Below, piece by piece: positions 41,929-53,197 of a stretch of 64,000 nucleotides of DNA. A program made the position numbers and the translations under genes. The notes under the pieces were generated by a model. It worked only from the letters and a program-made list of their open reading frames with translations. It was not told the origin of the DNA and ran no database searches. This DNA comes from Pseudomonas sp. B21-023. GTDB lineage: Bacteria > Pseudomonadota > Gammaproteobacteria > Pseudomonadales > Pseudomonadaceae. The stretch is from positions 1,262,001 to 1,326,000 of the forward strand of contig NZ_CP087190.1 of NCBI RefSeq assembly GCF_024749165.1, given 5' to 3'. The first letter of the stretch is position 1, and each line of letters opens with the position of its first letter.

Positions 41929-44900
41929 TAGGTTGCTGCATCGCGCAACAGAAGCTGGTGCCAATGGTCCTGTTCGCTGGCCGATGCTTCGACCGCAAAC
42001 AGGTACTTCCCTGCCACGCGACTGGCGACTGGCACCCCATCGCGGTACAGCAGCCGATTGCCCGCCACTGCCGGCACTTTCGTTCCCGGCAGCAGTGTGC
42101 CGACCAGGTTAAGAGGGTCGCAGCCGCTGACCACCACCAGTTCCCCGCCCAGCGCGCGGTTGCGCACCTGGCGCAGCAACCCAACCGCTTCGGGCAAGGC
42201 GAACTGCTCGCCCGCCAACCCGGCAATGAAGCGCCCCCCGCGGATCTCGCCACGCGCCTCGAGACGCTGATAGCAGCGCAGCAGTGCGCGCCACGCGGGC
42301 AGCACATCGCTCTCGCGCTCCAGCAAGCGCCAGCACACCACGCCATAGCGGCGCAGCAGGCTGCGGGCCACGTGTTCCAGGCGCTGGTCGCTGTCGACCG
42401 TGGCGGCCGAGCGGCGCAGCAAGGCCCAGCGTCCGGCATGGGCCATGCTGCTCGACAGTGCTGGGTGCCCGCGCCGGCTGGTGCGGGGCCTGCGCCTGGC
42501 CGCCGGGCTGATGAGGCTGCGCAGGCCGCTGAAACCGTCGGCGCTGGCCAGGCCCGAGCCCACCAGTTCCTGCAGCGCCGACTCTAGCTCGCTGGGCAAC
42601 AGGCGGGCTTCATGGACCAGTTCGTCGAAGAACAGCGCGCCTTGCTCCTGCAAGGCTTGCAGGACTCGCTGCGCGCGGGCGCCCAGCTGTTCGAGGTCGG
42701 GCGCCGGGGTGAGGCTGCGCCACAACCCCAGGTGCTCGCGCGGCAGCAGTACCAGGGGCGTGCTGGCCAGGGTGCTGGCCGCCAGCGTCGCCGCCAGCCG
42801 ACTCCAGGCCCACTGGCCGCTGCGACAGGCGTCATCGAGCCAGTGGGGGCTGTAGTCCTTGATCCGCGCCGGCAGCAGGTCGCTTTCCCAGGCCCCGGCG
42901 GCGGCGGGAAAGCCTTGCAACTGGGCGAGCACCTCGGGCACCGCCTGCGGCCCACGCAGGCGGGCTTCGCCGCTCACGTGCTGCCAGTCGAACAGGAAGC
43001 GCAGGTAGTCCTGCAGGCTGACCGGTTCGATCTCCTGGCGCAGGCGTTTGACCGTGTAGCGATGAATGCGCGCCAGCAGGTGCCGTTCGCACCATTGCAG
43101 GCGCGTCTGGCCGGGGCTGAAATGGCCACGCATCACGAGGCCCTGGCCCTCCAGGCGGGCCAGGGCCTGTTCGCAGTCGCCAGCCTTCAGCGCCAGAGGT
43201 GTTGTGATCTGCTCCAGCGTCATCGGGCCAAAGCCATCGAGGCGACAGCGCAGCAGTTCCGTGAGGGCGGTATCGCTATCGACGAGGGCGTCATAGCCCG
43301 GCAATAGCGGCATGTCCGGTTCCAGGCGAGCATCCGGGTACAGCGTCAACAGGGCCTGCTGGCGCTCGCGGGCCAGCCACAGACGGTGTTCGCCCGTATC
43401 CAGCTGACAAGCCCGGCCCGCCTTGGCCAATTGCTGCAACAGGTCGCGCCAGGCGTCATTGGCATCTACTTCGTCCTCGGTCACGCCCCCCAGGCTCATC
43501 AGCGCCTCATGCATTTCGTCGGCGTTGCCGGCACGCGGCCAGGCTTCGGCCCGCACCGCGGCAATAGCGTCGGCGTCCAGCGCGCCCAGGTCGTCGGCGT
43601 TGCGTACGTCGCTCCAGCGTCGGTTGAGCACCGCCTGGGTGCGCCTTTCTTCCAGCGGCGCATCGTCGAGGAAGGTGTAGGGGCGGGCATTGAGAATCGC
43701 CGAGGCCAGCGGCGACGGGGCTGGCAGGTCGCGGCTGAGCAGGTCTACTTCTCCGCGCTCCATGCGCCGCAGCAGCGCCAGCCAGCCTTCGCTGTCCATG
43801 GCCTCGTGCAGGCAGTCGTCGAGGGTCTGCTCGACCAATGGATGATCGGGGATCTGCCGCTCGCCGACGATGTTCTCCAGGCAGGCGAGCTGGTCGGGGA
43901 ACACCGAGGCCACCAGGTCCTCGCTTTTCATGCGCTGGATCTGCGGCGCCACCTTGCGACCGCCCACGTAACGCGGCAGGGCCATGGCCACGGCGGCATT
44001 CCAGCGCCAGCGCACGCCGAACAGCGGGGCGTCGAGCAATGCCTGGATCAGGATCGCTTCGGCACTGCGGCTGTTCAGGTAGCGCCACACCTCGTCCAGG
44101 TCGAAACTGTGGCTGGTGGACAGTGACAGCACTATGGCGTCCTCGCTGGCCGCCGCCTGCAGTTCGAAGTTGAAGGTGCGGCAGAAGCGCTTGCGCAGGG
44201 CCAGCCCCCAGGCGCGGTTGATACGGCTGCCAAAGGGTGAGTGGATGATCAGTTGGGTACCGCCGGACTCGTCGAAAAAGCGCTCCATCACCAGCGTCTG
44301 CTGCGAGGGCAGGGCGCCGAGCACCTGCCAGGTGCGGCCGAGGTAGTCCAGCAGTTGGCTGGCGCAGGCTTCGTCCAGTTCATATGTTGCCTGGAGCCAG
44401 GCCAGCACCTGTTGAGCGTCGCCGGCCTGCAATTGCTGGTCGATGCGCTGCTGCAGCCGGGCCACCGCGGCGGACAGCTCGTCGCTGCGCCCGGGCGCCT
44501 CGCCGAGCCAGAACGGGATGGTCGGCGGCAAGCCGTGGGCATCCTCGACCCGCACCCGCCCAGGCTCGACGCGCAGGATGCGGTACGACGCGTTGCCCAG
44601 CTGGAAGATATCGCCGGCAATGCTCTCGACGGCGAAATCCTCGTTAACGCTGCCGATGTTCAACGCCTGGGGTTCGAGCAGCACGGTGTAGTCGGCGGTT
44701 TCGGGGATGGTGCCGCCGCTGGTCAGCGCGGTCAGCTGGCTGCCGCGACGCCCACGCAGGGTGCCGTTCACCGCATCGCGGTGCAGGTAGGCGCTGCGCA
44801 CCCCCTGGCGGCCGTTGTAGCCCTCGGCGAGCATGCGCAGCAAGGCCAGGTAATGGCTCTCGTCCAGCTCGGTATAAGGAGTGGCCTGGCGCAGCAGGTC

Positions 44901-46211
44901 GAACAAGGCGCGCTCGGCCCAAGGCTGGTTGCTGACTTCGGCGACGATCTGCTGGGCCAGCACGTCCAGTGGCGCGTGGGGAATGTGCAGGGCGTCCAGC
45001 TCGCCCTTGCGCACGCAGTCGAGCAACGCCACGCCTTCGATCAGGTCATCCCGCGAGGTGGGGAACAGGCGGCCTTTGGGGATGCCCTCGACCTGGTGGC
45101 CGGAGCGTCCGACCCGCTGCAGGAACGCGGCAATCGAGCCGGGCGAGGCGATCTGGCAGACCAGGTCGACATCGCCGATATCGATGCCCAGCTCCAACGA
45201 CGCGGTGGCCACCAGCACCTGCAGTTCGCCGGCCTTGAGCCGCTGCTCGGCAGCCAGGCGATGCTCCTTGGCCAGGCTGCCGTGATGGGCGGCGACCGCG
45301 TCGTTGCCCAGGCGTTCACCCAGGTGGCGCGTCAGGCGCTCGGCCAGGCGTCGGGTGTTGACGAACACCAGCGTGGTGCGGTGCTCGCGGGCGAGGACCG
45401 CGAGGCGGTCGTGGACCAGGCTCCAGACATCGGTGGCCATCACCGCGCCCAGTGGCACGGGCGGCACTTCGAGAGCCAGGTCGCGTTTGCGGACATGGCC
45501 GATATCGACAATGGCGCAGGGCCGTTCGTGGCCAACTAGAAACTGCGCCACGCGCTCCACAGGCCGCTGGGTCGCCGACAGGCCGATACGTCTCAAAGGT
45601 CGGCCAGCGAGGGCTTGCAGGCGTTCCAGGGTCAGCGCCAGGTGGCAGCCACGCTTGTTGCCGGCCAGGGCGTGGATCTCGTCGACGATCACCGTGTGCA
45701 CACTGGCCAGCCCCTGGCGGCCGGAGGCCGAGCCCATCAGCACATACAGTGATTCCGGCGTGGTCACCAGGATGTGCGGTGCCAGCTTGCGCATGGCGGC
45801 GCGGTCTTTCTGGGGCGTGTCACCGGTGCGCACGGCGGTGGTGATGCGCGGGGCCTCGAGACCGAGCTGTGCGAACTGGTGGCCAATGCCCGTGAGCGGG
45901 GCGTCGAGGTTGAGGCGAATGTCATTGGACAGCGCCTTGAGCGGCGACACATAGACCACCTGGGTTTGCGCGGGTAGCGCGCCGCCGTGTTCCAACCCTT
46001 GGCGGAACAACTCGTCGAGCACCGCGAGGAAGGCGCTGAGGGTCTTGCCCGAGCCGGTCGGCGCGGCCAGCAGCATCGACTGGCCGGCATGGATCAGCGG
46101 CCAGGCGCCGGCCTGGGCCTCGGTGACCGTGGCAAAGCGCTGGCGGAACCAGGTGGCGACGGCGGGGTGGAACAGGTCGAGCACCGGGTGGAGCTGTGCG
46201 GGCAGGTTCAT
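41928..46211 (-). CDS. lhr: Lhr-type ATP-dependent DNA helicase, long form
   Basis: A 1427-residue superfamily 2 helicase of the Lhr (large helicase-related) family. Motif I is APTGSGKT at residues 50-57, motif II DEIH in [15 protein letters not shown], motif III SATQ, and motif VI in QRVGRSGHQ. The Lhr-core winged helix and beta-barrel are followed by a long C-terminal extension, as in mycobacterial and E. coli Lhr, which unwind RNA:DNA hybrids and act in DNA repair. The shorter ligase-associated helicase lacks this extension. No nuclease or ligase gene is adjacent here. Lhr-type genes are sporadic among bacteria. Confidence 0.92.
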   Translation of the reverse strand: MNLPAQLHPVLDLFHPAVATWFRQRFATVTEAQAGAWPLIHAGQSMLLAAPTGSGKTLSAFLAVLDELFRQGLEHGGALPAQTQVVYVSPLKALSNDIRLNLDAPLTGIGHQFAQLGLEAPRITTAVRTGDTPQKDRAAMRKLAPHILVTTPESLYVLMGSASGRQGLASVHTVIVDEIHALAGNKRGCHLALTLERLQALAGRPLRRIGLSATQRPVERVAQFLVGHERPCAIVDIGHVRKRDLALEVPPVPLGAVMATDVWSLVHDRLAVLAREHRTTLVFVNTRRLAERLTRHLGERLGNDAVAAHHGSLAKEHRLAAEQRLKAGELQVLVATASLELGIDIGDVDLVCQIASPGSIAAFLQRVGRSGHQVEGIPKGRLFPTSRDDLIEGVALLDCVRKGELDALHIPHAPLDVLAQQIVAEVSNQPWAERALFDLLRQATPYTELDESHYLALLRMLAEGYNGRQGVRSAYLHRDAVNGTLRGRRGSQLTALTSGGTIPETADYTVLLEPQALNIGSVNEDFAVESIAGDIFQLGNASYRILRVEPGRVRVEDAHGLPPTIPFWLGEAPGRSDELSAAVARLQQRIDQQLQAGDAQQVLAWLQATYELDEACASQLLDYLGRTWQVLGALPSQQTLVMERFFDESGGTQLIIHSPFGSRINRAWGLALRKRFCRTFNFELQAAASEDAIVLSLSTSHSFDLDEVWRYLNSRSAEAILIQALLDAPLFGVRWRWNAAVAMALPRYVGGRKVAPQIQRMKSEDLVASVFPDQLACLENIVGERQIPDHPLVEQTLDDCLHEAMDSEGWLALLRRMERGEVDLLSRDLPAPSPLASAILNARPYTFLDDAPLEERRTQAVLNRRWSDVRNADDLGALDADAIAAVRAEAWPRAGNADEMHEALMSLGGVTEDEVDANDAWRDLLQQLAKAGRACQLDTGEHRLWLARERQQALLTLYPDARLEPDMPLLPGYDALVDSDTALTELLRCRLDGFGPMTLEQITTPLALKAGDCEQALARLEGQGLVMRGHFSPGQTRLQWCERHLLARIHRYTVKRLRQEIEPVSLQDYLRFLFDWQHVSGEARLRGPQAVPEVLAQLQGFPAAAGAWESDLLPARIKDYSPHWLDDACRSGQWAWSRLAATLAASTLASTPLVLLPREHLGLWRSLTPAPDLEQLGARAQRVLQALQEQGALFFDELVHEARLLPSELESALQELVGSGLASADGFSGLRSLISPAARRRPRTSRRGHPALSSSMAHAGRWALLRRSAATVDSDQRLEHVARSLLRRYGVVCWRLLERESDVLPAWRALLRCYQRLEARGEIRGGRFIAGLAGEQFALPEAVGLLRQVRNRALGGELVVVSGCDPLNLVGTLLPGTKVPAVAGNRLLYRDGVPVASRVAGKYLFAVEASASEQDHWHQLLLRDAAT

Positions 46212-46286
46212 GGGTTGGTTATGGCGGGTAAGCAGAGAAATGACAAGGGGCCGTTCGTCTGCCTGTTCTGGCCCTGTGGAGTACTC

Positions 46287-46327
46287 GTGGGAGCGGCGGT
46301 TCGCCGCTGCGACTTGCCCCGCGACAG
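46287..46327. repeat. Degenerate REP-like sequence
   Basis: CGTGGGAGCGGCGGTTCGCC followed by GCTGCGACTTGCCCCGCGA joins parts of two REP families head to tail in the gap between the Lhr start and the NUDIX gene. It looks like a decayed or chimeric REP. Confidence 0.55.
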
Positions 46328-46374
46328 GGCCCTGTCAGGTATCCTGCGCAACCTCAGTAAACCGAGTGTCCAGC

Positions 46375-46788
46375 ATGCCCAAGACCATCCGAATCGCCGC
46401 CGCCCTGCTCATCGACCCCCAAGGGCGGACGCTGCTGGTACGCAAGCGCGACACCCTGGCCTTCATGCAGCCGGGTGGCAAGATCGACCCGGGCGAGTCG
46501 CCGGCGCAGGCGCTGGTGCGTGAGTTGCACGAGGAACTGGGGTTGCATGTCGATCCCGCCCAGGCCCTCCACCTGGGCCGCTTCAGCGCCCCGGCCGCCA
46601 ACGAACCGGGATTTGAGGTCCAGGCCGAACTGTTCCGTGTCGAGTGCCGCGAGGCGGTGGCTCCGGCGGCGGAAATCGAAGAGGTCATCTGGCTGGCCCT
46701 AGACCAGGCGAACACGCTGAACCTGGCGCCGCTGACCCGCGACCTGATCCTGCCGCTGTGGCGCGCAGGGCTCAACGCACCGCGCTGA
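46375..46788 (+). CDS. NUDIX hydrolase
   Basis: A 137-residue pyrophosphohydrolase. The NUDIX box is complete: G-x5-E-x7-RE-x2-EE-x-G, read as GKIDPGESPAQALVRELHEELGL, preceded by FMQPGG. The family cleaves nucleoside diphosphates linked to various groups; the substrate is not clear from sequence. The ATG at 46375 gives MPKTIRIAAALLID; earlier in-frame starts lie inside the Lhr promoter area. The last 17 bases overlap the 3' end of the convergent metR gene. Confidence 0.9.
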   Translation: MPKTIRIAAALLIDPQGRTLLVRKRDTLAFMQPGGKIDPGESPAQALVRELHEELGLHVDPAQALHLGRFSAPAANEPGFEVQAELFRVECREAVAPAAEIEEVIWLALDQANTLNLAPLTRDLILPLWRAGLNAPR

Positions 46789-47689
46789 CCCCGTCGAGGG
46801 TGGCGAACGAGGTGTCCTTGGCGGTCAGCAGGAAGTCACGCATGTACGGCGCATCGAGCATGTCGGTGCGCACCGCTGCATAAAGCGTGGCAAACAACCC
46901 TTTGTCGCCCAGTCGCTTGCCCTTCACATAACCCCGCGAGCTGTACTCGTGCAGGGCCCAGTGCGGCATGCCGCATACGCCACGACCGCTGGCCACCAGT
47001 TGCATCATCATCACCGTCAGCTCCGAGGTGCGCACCGCGGCCGGCTCGATGTCGGCCGGCTCCAGGAAGCGGGTGAAGATGTCCAGGCGGTCGCGTTCCA
47101 CCGGGTAGGTGATCAGGGTCTGGTCGAGCAGGTCCTCGGGCACGATGTATGGCTTGCCGGCCAACGGGTGCTGGTTGGCCACGGCGAGCATGGCTTCGTA
47201 GGTGAACAATGGCACGTAGGTGATGCCGGCCAGGTCCACCGGATCGGACGTCACCACCAGGTCGAGGTCGCCACGGGCCAGGGCCGGCAACGGGGCGAAA
47301 GCAAAGCCCGAGGCCAGGTCCAGCTCCACTTCCGGCCAGGCGTCGCGGAACTGGTCGATGGTCGGCATCAGCCACTGGAAGCAGCTGTGGCACTCGATGG
47401 CCATGTGCAGGCGCCCGGCGGTGCCGCCGGCCAGGCGGGCGATATCACGCTCGGCGCCACGTAGCAGGGGCAGGGTGGCGTCGGCCAGTTGCAGCAGGCG
47501 CAGGCCGGCGCTGGTGAAGCGGATCGGCTTGGTCTTGCGCGCGAACAGGGGCAGGCCGAGGCGCTCCTCCAGTTCCTTGAACTGGTGGGAGAGCGCCGAT
47601 TGCGTCAGGTGCAACCGTTCAGCGGCCTCCACCAGACTGTCAGCTTCGCGCAGGGCGTGAAGGGTTTTCAAGTGACGTATTTCCAGCAC
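46772..47689 (-). CDS. metR: LysR-family regulator MetR
   Basis: A 305-residue LysR regulator. The N-terminal HTH reads ADSLVEAAERLHLTQSALSHQFKELEERLG. The conserved effector domain contains ECHSCFQWLMPTIDQFR and CGMPHWALHEY, both of which I associate with MetR, the homocysteine-responsive activator of metE/metH. metE is not next to it here; the gene upstream is the large DUF6543-type gene on the same strand, so its target must be elsewhere. The 3' end overlaps the NUDIX gene by 17 bases. Confidence 0.87.
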   Translation of the reverse strand: MLEIRHLKTLHALREADSLVEAAERLHLTQSALSHQFKELEERLGLPLFARKTKPIRFTSAGLRLLQLADATLPLLRGAERDIARLAGGTAGRLHMAIECHSCFQWLMPTIDQFRDAWPEVELDLASGFAFAPLPALARGDLDLVVTSDPVDLAGITYVPLFTYEAMLAVANQHPLAGKPYIVPEDLLDQTLITYPVERDRLDIFTRFLEPADIEPAAVRTSELTVMMMQLVASGRGVCGMPHWALHEYSSRGYVKGKRLGDKGLFATLYAAVRTDMLDAPYMRDFLLTAKDTSFATLDGVSAVR

Positions 47690-47806
47690 GGTGAAACTCC
47701 AACGATATTCGGGCGCAGACTGCTCAGAAATGTTGAGTTTCCCTCATGTTGATGGTGTCTGTCGATGTATGGCGCGAGGGGCCTGGGCCGGGCCCCTCGC
47801 GGTCGA

Positions 47807-50800
47807 TCAGAACAATGCCGTGAAGTGCTTGCGAGCGATGACACGCGTCAGTTCACCGCGCCAGATCTGCTCGACGTGGCTGTCCTGCCATTCCCGCCCA
47901 AGGCGCCGTTGAGGGACGGTCTTCAAGTGCGCCTTGACGAAATCGTCGAAGGAGGGATTGGCCTTGTTGAAATGGAAGTGGGCATACCACAGTGGACGTG
48001 GCGGGGTTTCACGGGTATCGAGTACCACGAACTCCTGCAGGAAGTCCCTGCGGCCCTCGCTGGTCCTTCGCAGCTCTACCAGTGCGCCCTCCTTCTCGAT
48101 CCGGACCAGGCCCGCTTCGTGCAAATAATCAAGCTGCCCGCCATTCGGTTGGTGAGTACCCATGATGTAGCTGACGCGCAGTGCCTTGCCATGCCGCGTC
48201 GACTCCCGTGCCATGTCGCGCAACCGTTGCACCAGGCTGTCGTCGCTCGCCTGGTCAGCGATTCGCGAGGCCAGGTTTTCCAGGTCGGTAGCCTTGAACT
48301 GCATGAGATCGTCAAGAGTCGCACCTTCCATGCCTTGATTGGCGTACTGCTGCACCTTGCCTCGATACGCTTGCAGTTCGTCCAGCTGACGCCTGGCCTC
48401 GGTACGCAGCTCCTTCAGGGATACGGTACGGCCAACGCTGGGAGCGGTGTCCGGGTTGGTCAGGGTGAATTTTCCCGAGCGATCCTGAAGATAGATTTCG
48501 GTCCGCCCGTTGACCCCGGTGATGCGGTACACGTTGGGGCTATGCTGGTCTGGCTCACCGACCAGCAGGCGGTTGTCGGTGGTCTCGAAGACGCGGGGCT
48601 GTTGGGTACCTTTCTTGCTGGACAGCGGCGCTGGCTTGGTTTTATTGAGCAGCAGCCCTTTGAAATGCGCTTCATAGGCCGTCAATGATGTCTCCAGGCG
48701 CTGCGCGGCAGCGGGTTCGATACACGGAGCATAGCTATCGAGCCAATATTTCAACTGATGACGAAAACGTTCGGAGTGCTGTAGCGACGTCGTCATGATG
48801 GCGACACGTTGTACGGCGGAGGCTTTTGTTTCACCCAGCTGATGCAGGGCATACAGTGCGCGGTCCAGTGTTGCTCGCGGTTCTTTCATCAACAATTGCA
48901 GATGGATGCCGGCGCCGCTCAAGGCCTGGCCCGGTTTGACCAACAACGCAGTCAGTTGGCCGACAGCCATGTAGTTCAGGACAGGATCGGTGAAAGCGCT
49001 CAGGGTGCCGTCGATGGTGTTCAGCATGTCCCGATGTTCGCCCACCTGTCGTACTTGCTTGCGCCAGGTTCGTAGATGGGTGACTTGCTCGCGGATATCG
49101 TCTACAGCTGCCAGTGCGTTTAGTCGGGCCTGGTTCATGTTGACCCTCAGCGAGGACAACTGCTGGGCGATGATCAGGAACTGCTCGTCGTCGAGGTCCG
49201 TCGCGAGTTTGTCGGATTTTTGCTGAAGACGTAGCTTGAGATTATCTACTTCATCCATCGCGAGGGTGAGTTGGGTACCGGCTTCTCTGCTGAGGCGTTG
49301 ACGACCATTGCAAATGAGTATGGCCAGGTCGTTCGCCTGATCTTGCGCCCTTTTGCGAATCCGCCCGGCGGCAACCTGCTGGAATGCCTGGCAATCACGG
49401 TGAATGCGTTCTGCGTCGGCGAGGGTGCTTTTCAGCGAAGCCTTCAGTGGCGCGTCGAGCTTTCCTTGTTGTTCCAAGGCGCGCTTCATTTGCTGATTGA
49501 GCTCGTTGGCACGAGGTTGCAGTAACACTAGGTCACGGCTAATGCTGTCGCGCAAACGGTTGTGCTGGCGATAGGCGTGGTCTCGCCACCAGCGTGGCAA
49601 GCGTTCGCGTATCGCCGCGGGCCAGAGTGGTTCGAGCGTATCGGCGACACGCACTAGGGCTTGTCCGCCACCGCTGCCTGCCCCCTGGCGGTGTACACCA
49701 TAGAGCGCGAAGTGCGTATCCCACTGGCCGTGCTCGTCTTGAGCAATGGCGCGTTTCCACTTGTGGCGGGTGTTGCCATCCAACTGCCAGGTGTGGGCGG
49801 TCGTGTCCCAGCTCACTTTGTAGGTTTGCTTGCCGACCAGGATGAAGTTGCCTTCGGTATGCCGATAGATGCCTCGGTATTTGCCATGGGTGGCCGGTTG
49901 CAGTCCCTCCAGTGACAGTGGCTGCTCATACTCCAGCCCGGTGAAGCGGTCGAGGCTGCGTTGGGGCGATGAATCCTGGCGCAGGTGTACGGTCCCTTCA
50001 CCCTGTCCATGGATACGACGCATCCTGGCCGCTCGACGCAGGGATGCGGTATTGAGGCCAATACCGACACCGAGAGCGTCCATTGCGACATCGACCAGCG
50101 AGACGATCAAGTCGTTGATAGCTTGCAGGACGTCACTGGACGAGCCTTTGGAAAGTGCTTTCACCACCTCGGTGGCACTGACGAATGCGTCGTAGGCGCT
50201 GATCGGCAGCCCCAGGAACGGGATCGCCCCCAGGGCGATCTTGAACCCTATCAGCACGCCAGCGCTCTGCCCGGCCAAGTGCTCGAAGAACAGGTCCAGG
50301 TTGGAGCGCGACGTCGCGCGATGCTCCATCACCAGGCGCCCTCGATGGGCCTCGAGCAGGTGGGCGGCCAGTGAGGTGGTGGCGGGCCAGGCGGTACCTA
50401 CACCTATCATGCGGTCGAAATGGCGAATGCGCGCTTCGCGCAGCCGTGTGCGATGGGCGCCAGGGTTTCCGCTCAGTGCCCGGCTGACGAGGTAGTCGTC
50501 GCGTTCATCGAACAGCGCCAGCCGCGCTTGTTCGAGACTGTCGTACTGGCGCAGCCCGTGGGTCGGGTGATCGGGACGATAGAGCAAGGTGACCTTGCTG
50601 GCGCGGTCCTCGATGAACGTCACCCCCGACAGTGTCGTGGATTGCTCGTCGGTATCCTTGCCGCCAGCCGTCAACTGGGCGGGCAACAATTGAATGTCAT
50701 GGCCGTCGGCCTGGAAGGCTGATCGGCTGTCGGCATCGATTGCCACGCAAAGGATCGCGTGACCGACGCTATCCAAGTCCCCTCGCTGGTGATACAGCAG

Positions 50801-53197
50801 GTTTTGCAACTTCAGCATCAAACGGTGAGGGGCGATCAGGCACTCTCGGCGGTAGGCATGGGCATATTCCGACTCAGTGGGGTCGCTGAATGCGGCATGG
50901 AGCGCCGATTCGTAGCGCCCAGCGAGGTCCAGGCGGTGTGCCAGGCCTTGCAAGTATTTGCGATCGAGGCCTTTCTCGATGGACTGCCCTGGCGGCTGCC
51001 CATCGGCGCGCTTGGGTTTGACGAAATTCAGGCGTTCCAGCATGGTGCTGTCGATGTTTTGCAACAGCAGGCTTTCCAGCGTGACCTCCTCGGTCGCAAG
51101 GCTTGCGGTCAGCACTGGCCGGGTCGGTGTTCCTGGAGCGCCACTGCCGACGACCGGATGATTGCGCCAGCTTGTCGATAGCGGGAGTTGCAGAAGAATC
51201 CGGCCACCGTCGAAACCATCGAAATCCTGTATCAGGGTTTTCGACACCCATTTCTGGCAGAACGCCTCGCGCTCCGGCAGGTCGCGATCCATCAGCGCCT
51301 GGCTGTCGCGCAAGGCTGCCAAGTAGTCATTGGCCATGGTCTTGAAAGAGGTGCGCACCTCTTCGGTCATCTTGGCGAAGGCGGTGGGTGAGCTGCCTAA
51401 CCTGCTTGTAAGCTGTTGCTCCTCTTTCAGGTGGGAGAGCGCCGCCTCCCGCGTGCCCTGCCAGGACACCTGCAGGTGTTGGCCCAGGGACTGTCTTGCC
51501 TGCGGTAGTTCAGCGGCCGCGGCGTCGAGCCCTTTCTCGTTCTGCAGTGTCTGCCAGGCTTGGCGCGCATGCGTCAGTTGCGTGTCGAGTGCGTAGGCAA
51601 GGCTGTCGCCGACGATAGGCTCGAAGCGAAGCGACAGCTCTGTGCCATGTTGGAACAGATAACGAGCGAGTACGCCCTGGTCGTTGCACTGCAACAGCCC
51701 TCCGTGCCCACCGAGCCAGTAAATGGCGAAGGGTTGGCGGGTATCGGGAGTGTCCAGGAGCGTGCGCCTGGCGATGACAACAACGTCGTGCAGCACCTGT
51801 TCGCGAGGGCTGCCTGACGGGGCTCTTGGGGCCGAGCGCAATACGGGTGAAGCCGTCAGCGCGCTGTCGTCCTGCGGGTTGAACAGTGATTCAACCAACG
51901 CGAGTACGTCAGGCGCCAGTTCGCCCAGCAACCGTTTCATTCGGGCATGGGCCAGCAGGGCTTGGCCGTGAGCCGCCAACAAAGCGGGTGGGGCTGTGAC
52001 CGGGCGAGCGTCGGAGTGCCATTTCGCCGAGGCCAGGATGGCCTCTATCTGGGGCTGGGCGGCCTCACGCGCCTTGAGCAGAACACCTTGTTGGCGCTGG
52101 TATTCCTCAAGGTCTTGCTGGGAAAGCTCTGCCAACTTTTCCAGTTGTAGAGCGACCAACTGCACGCGCCTTGACCATTGTGCCTCAATGCCAAAGGGGG
52201 CCAGCTCGAACAGTGAGTGGTCGCAGGGATCGTCGTCCTCTGCGGATTCAAGGGCAAACGGCATGGCGAAAACCGTTGGATGGCGCCAGTCGCTATACAG
52301 TTGATCAGCCAGCGCCAATGCTGTGGCTGCGTTGCCAAGGCTTTCGCCGGGGTCGTGGTCGAGCGTTGCCAGCAGGCGGCTCTCCAGATTATCGAAGAGG
52401 GTATCGAAACCTTTGTCGATCGAGTCCAGTGCGTTGTAGGTGGTATGCCCGAGCTTGGACTCCAGAGCCTGGCGTGACACGTGGTAACTGAGGGTTTCGC
52501 TGCTACCGGGGGAGTAGACGGTCAGCGCCGCTTCGCCTTCGATGCTGAAGATCAGCGCTCCTGGCTCGCAGGCGGGTGTTTCGATAAACAGTTGGCGATG
52601 ATCGATCCGCAGCCACTGCGGATTGTCCATGGCACCTAGCACTGGACGGAGCGCCGCCGCCGAGGGATCAATGGCGAACGCGATATCGACGGTGGACTCG
52701 AAATGGCGTCGGTACTGTGCGCGTGCCTGTTCCTTTCGACTCATGGGCGTTCCCGCAGCCCGTTCCCCCCAGTAGCGGCTCCAGCACTGCCGAACGAGGC
52801 TGGGGAGATTCAGAGTTGCCAGATGTGCCACTAATTTGCTGGGTGGCCGGGGCAGCGCTCCAAGGTTACCGGTGATGCGTGCGCAACGGTCAATCGTGGG
52901 ATGTATGGCGTGATGTCGGGCCCAGGCAGTCAACGCAACGAGATTGATACTTTGTGGTTGCTGCGCACTTTCAAGCACCAGGTCGACTTGCCCGGGGGCG
53001 ATGGACAGTGTTTCTTTCAACCAAGTGCCAATGATCTGGCGAACGCCGGGCGCCTGGCGCAGCAGTGTATCGAATGTCCGTCGCTGGTCTTCGCACGCTT
53101 TACGTGCTCGATGAACAACCGGGACGTCCGGCGGCACGGCGTCCAGTGGCAGGGGCTTAAGGGCAAAGGGAGGGAGGGGGCGTGTCAGCTCGTGCAT
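47807..53197 (-). CDS. Giant DUF6543 (dermonecrotic-toxin-domain-like) protein, candidate effector
   Basis: A 1796-residue protein. The N-terminal part has the pattern RQCWSRYWGERAAGTPMSRKEQARA...HFEST, which I associate with DUF6543. A hydrophobic region lies at about residues 975-1050 (FKIALGAIPFLGLPISAYDAF). A beta-rich segment follows (SLEGLQPATHGKYRGIYRH), then a long coiled-coil-like region, and a C-terminal domain from about 1680 (LDYLHEAGLVRIEKEG...PLWYAHFHF). No signal peptide, leucine-rich repeats or NEL-type CxD site were seen. The ATG at 53197 has AAGGA about 8 bases upstream. The gene is AT-richer than the core genome. A second member begins at 61613. Family membership is from memory; toxicity is inference. 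Confidence 0.7.
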   Translation of the reverse strand: MHELTRPLPPFALKPLPLDAVPPDVPVVHRARKACEDQRRTFDTLLRQAPGVRQIIGTWLKETLSIAPGQVDLVLESAQQPQSINLVALTAWARHHAIHPTIDRCARITGNLGALPRPPSKLVAHLATLNLPSLVRQCWSRYWGERAAGTPMSRKEQARAQYRRHFESTVDIAFAIDPSAAALRPVLGAMDNPQWLRIDHRQLFIETPACEPGALIFSIEGEAALTVYSPGSSETLSYHVSRQALESKLGHTTYNALDSIDKGFDTLFDNLESRLLATLDHDPGESLGNAATALALADQLYSDWRHPTVFAMPFALESAEDDDPCDHSLFELAPFGIEAQWSRRVQLVALQLEKLAELSQQDLEEYQRQQGVLLKAREAAQPQIEAILASAKWHSDARPVTAPPALLAAHGQALLAHARMKRLLGELAPDVLALVESLFNPQDDSALTASPVLRSAPRAPSGSPREQVLHDVVVIARRTLLDTPDTRQPFAIYWLGGHGGLLQCNDQGVLARYLFQHGTELSLRFEPIVGDSLAYALDTQLTHARQAWQTLQNEKGLDAAAAELPQARQSLGQHLQVSWQGTREAALSHLKEEQQLTSRLGSSPTAFAKMTEEVRTSFKTMANDYLAALRDSQALMDRDLPEREAFCQKWVSKTLIQDFDGFDGGRILLQLPLSTSWRNHPVVGSGAPGTPTRPVLTASLATEEVTLESLLLQNIDSTMLERLNFVKPKRADGQPPGQSIEKGLDRKYLQGLAHRLDLAGRYESALHAAFSDPTESEYAHAYRRECLIAPHRLMLKLQNLLYHQRGDLDSVGHAILCVAIDADSRSAFQADGHDIQLLPAQLTAGGKDTDEQSTTLSGVTFIEDRASKVTLLYRPDHPTHGLRQYDSLEQARLALFDERDDYLVSRALSGNPGAHRTRLREARIRHFDRMIGVGTAWPATTSLAAHLLEAHRGRLVMEHRATSRSNLDLFFEHLAGQSAGVLIGFKIALGAIPFLGLPISAYDAFVSATEVVKALSKGSSSDVLQAINDLIVSLVDVAMDALGVGIGLNTASLRRAARMRRIHGQGEGTVHLRQDSSPQRSLDRFTGLEYEQPLSLEGLQPATHGKYRGIYRHTEGNFILVGKQTYKVSWDTTAHTWQLDGNTRHKWKRAIAQDEHGQWDTHFALYGVHRQGAGSGGGQALVRVADTLEPLWPAAIRERLPRWWRDHAYRQHNRLRDSISRDLVLLQPRANELNQQMKRALEQQGKLDAPLKASLKSTLADAERIHRDCQAFQQVAAGRIRKRAQDQANDLAILICNGRQRLSREAGTQLTLAMDEVDNLKLRLQQKSDKLATDLDDEQFLIIAQQLSSLRVNMNQARLNALAAVDDIREQVTHLRTWRKQVRQVGEHRDMLNTIDGTLSAFTDPVLNYMAVGQLTALLVKPGQALSGAGIHLQLLMKEPRATLDRALYALHQLGETKASAVQRVAIMTTSLQHSERFRHQLKYWLDSYAPCIEPAAAQRLETSLTAYEAHFKGLLLNKTKPAPLSSKKGTQQPRVFETTDNRLLVGEPDQHSPNVYRITGVNGRTEIYLQDRSGKFTLTNPDTAPSVGRTVSLKELRTEARRQLDELQAYRGKVQQYANQGMEGATLDDLMQFKATDLENLASRIADQASDDSLVQRLRDMARESTRHGKALRVSYIMGTHQPNGGQLDYLHEAGLVRIEKEGALVELRRTSEGRRDFLQEFVVLDTRETPPRPLWYAHFHFNKANPSFDDFVKAHLKTVPQRRLGREWQDSHVEQIWRGELTRVIARKHFTALF

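Noticed and set aside
44241..45539. 432-codon plus-strand frame opposite the Lhr gene
   Set aside because: Shadow of a gene with complete helicase motifs.
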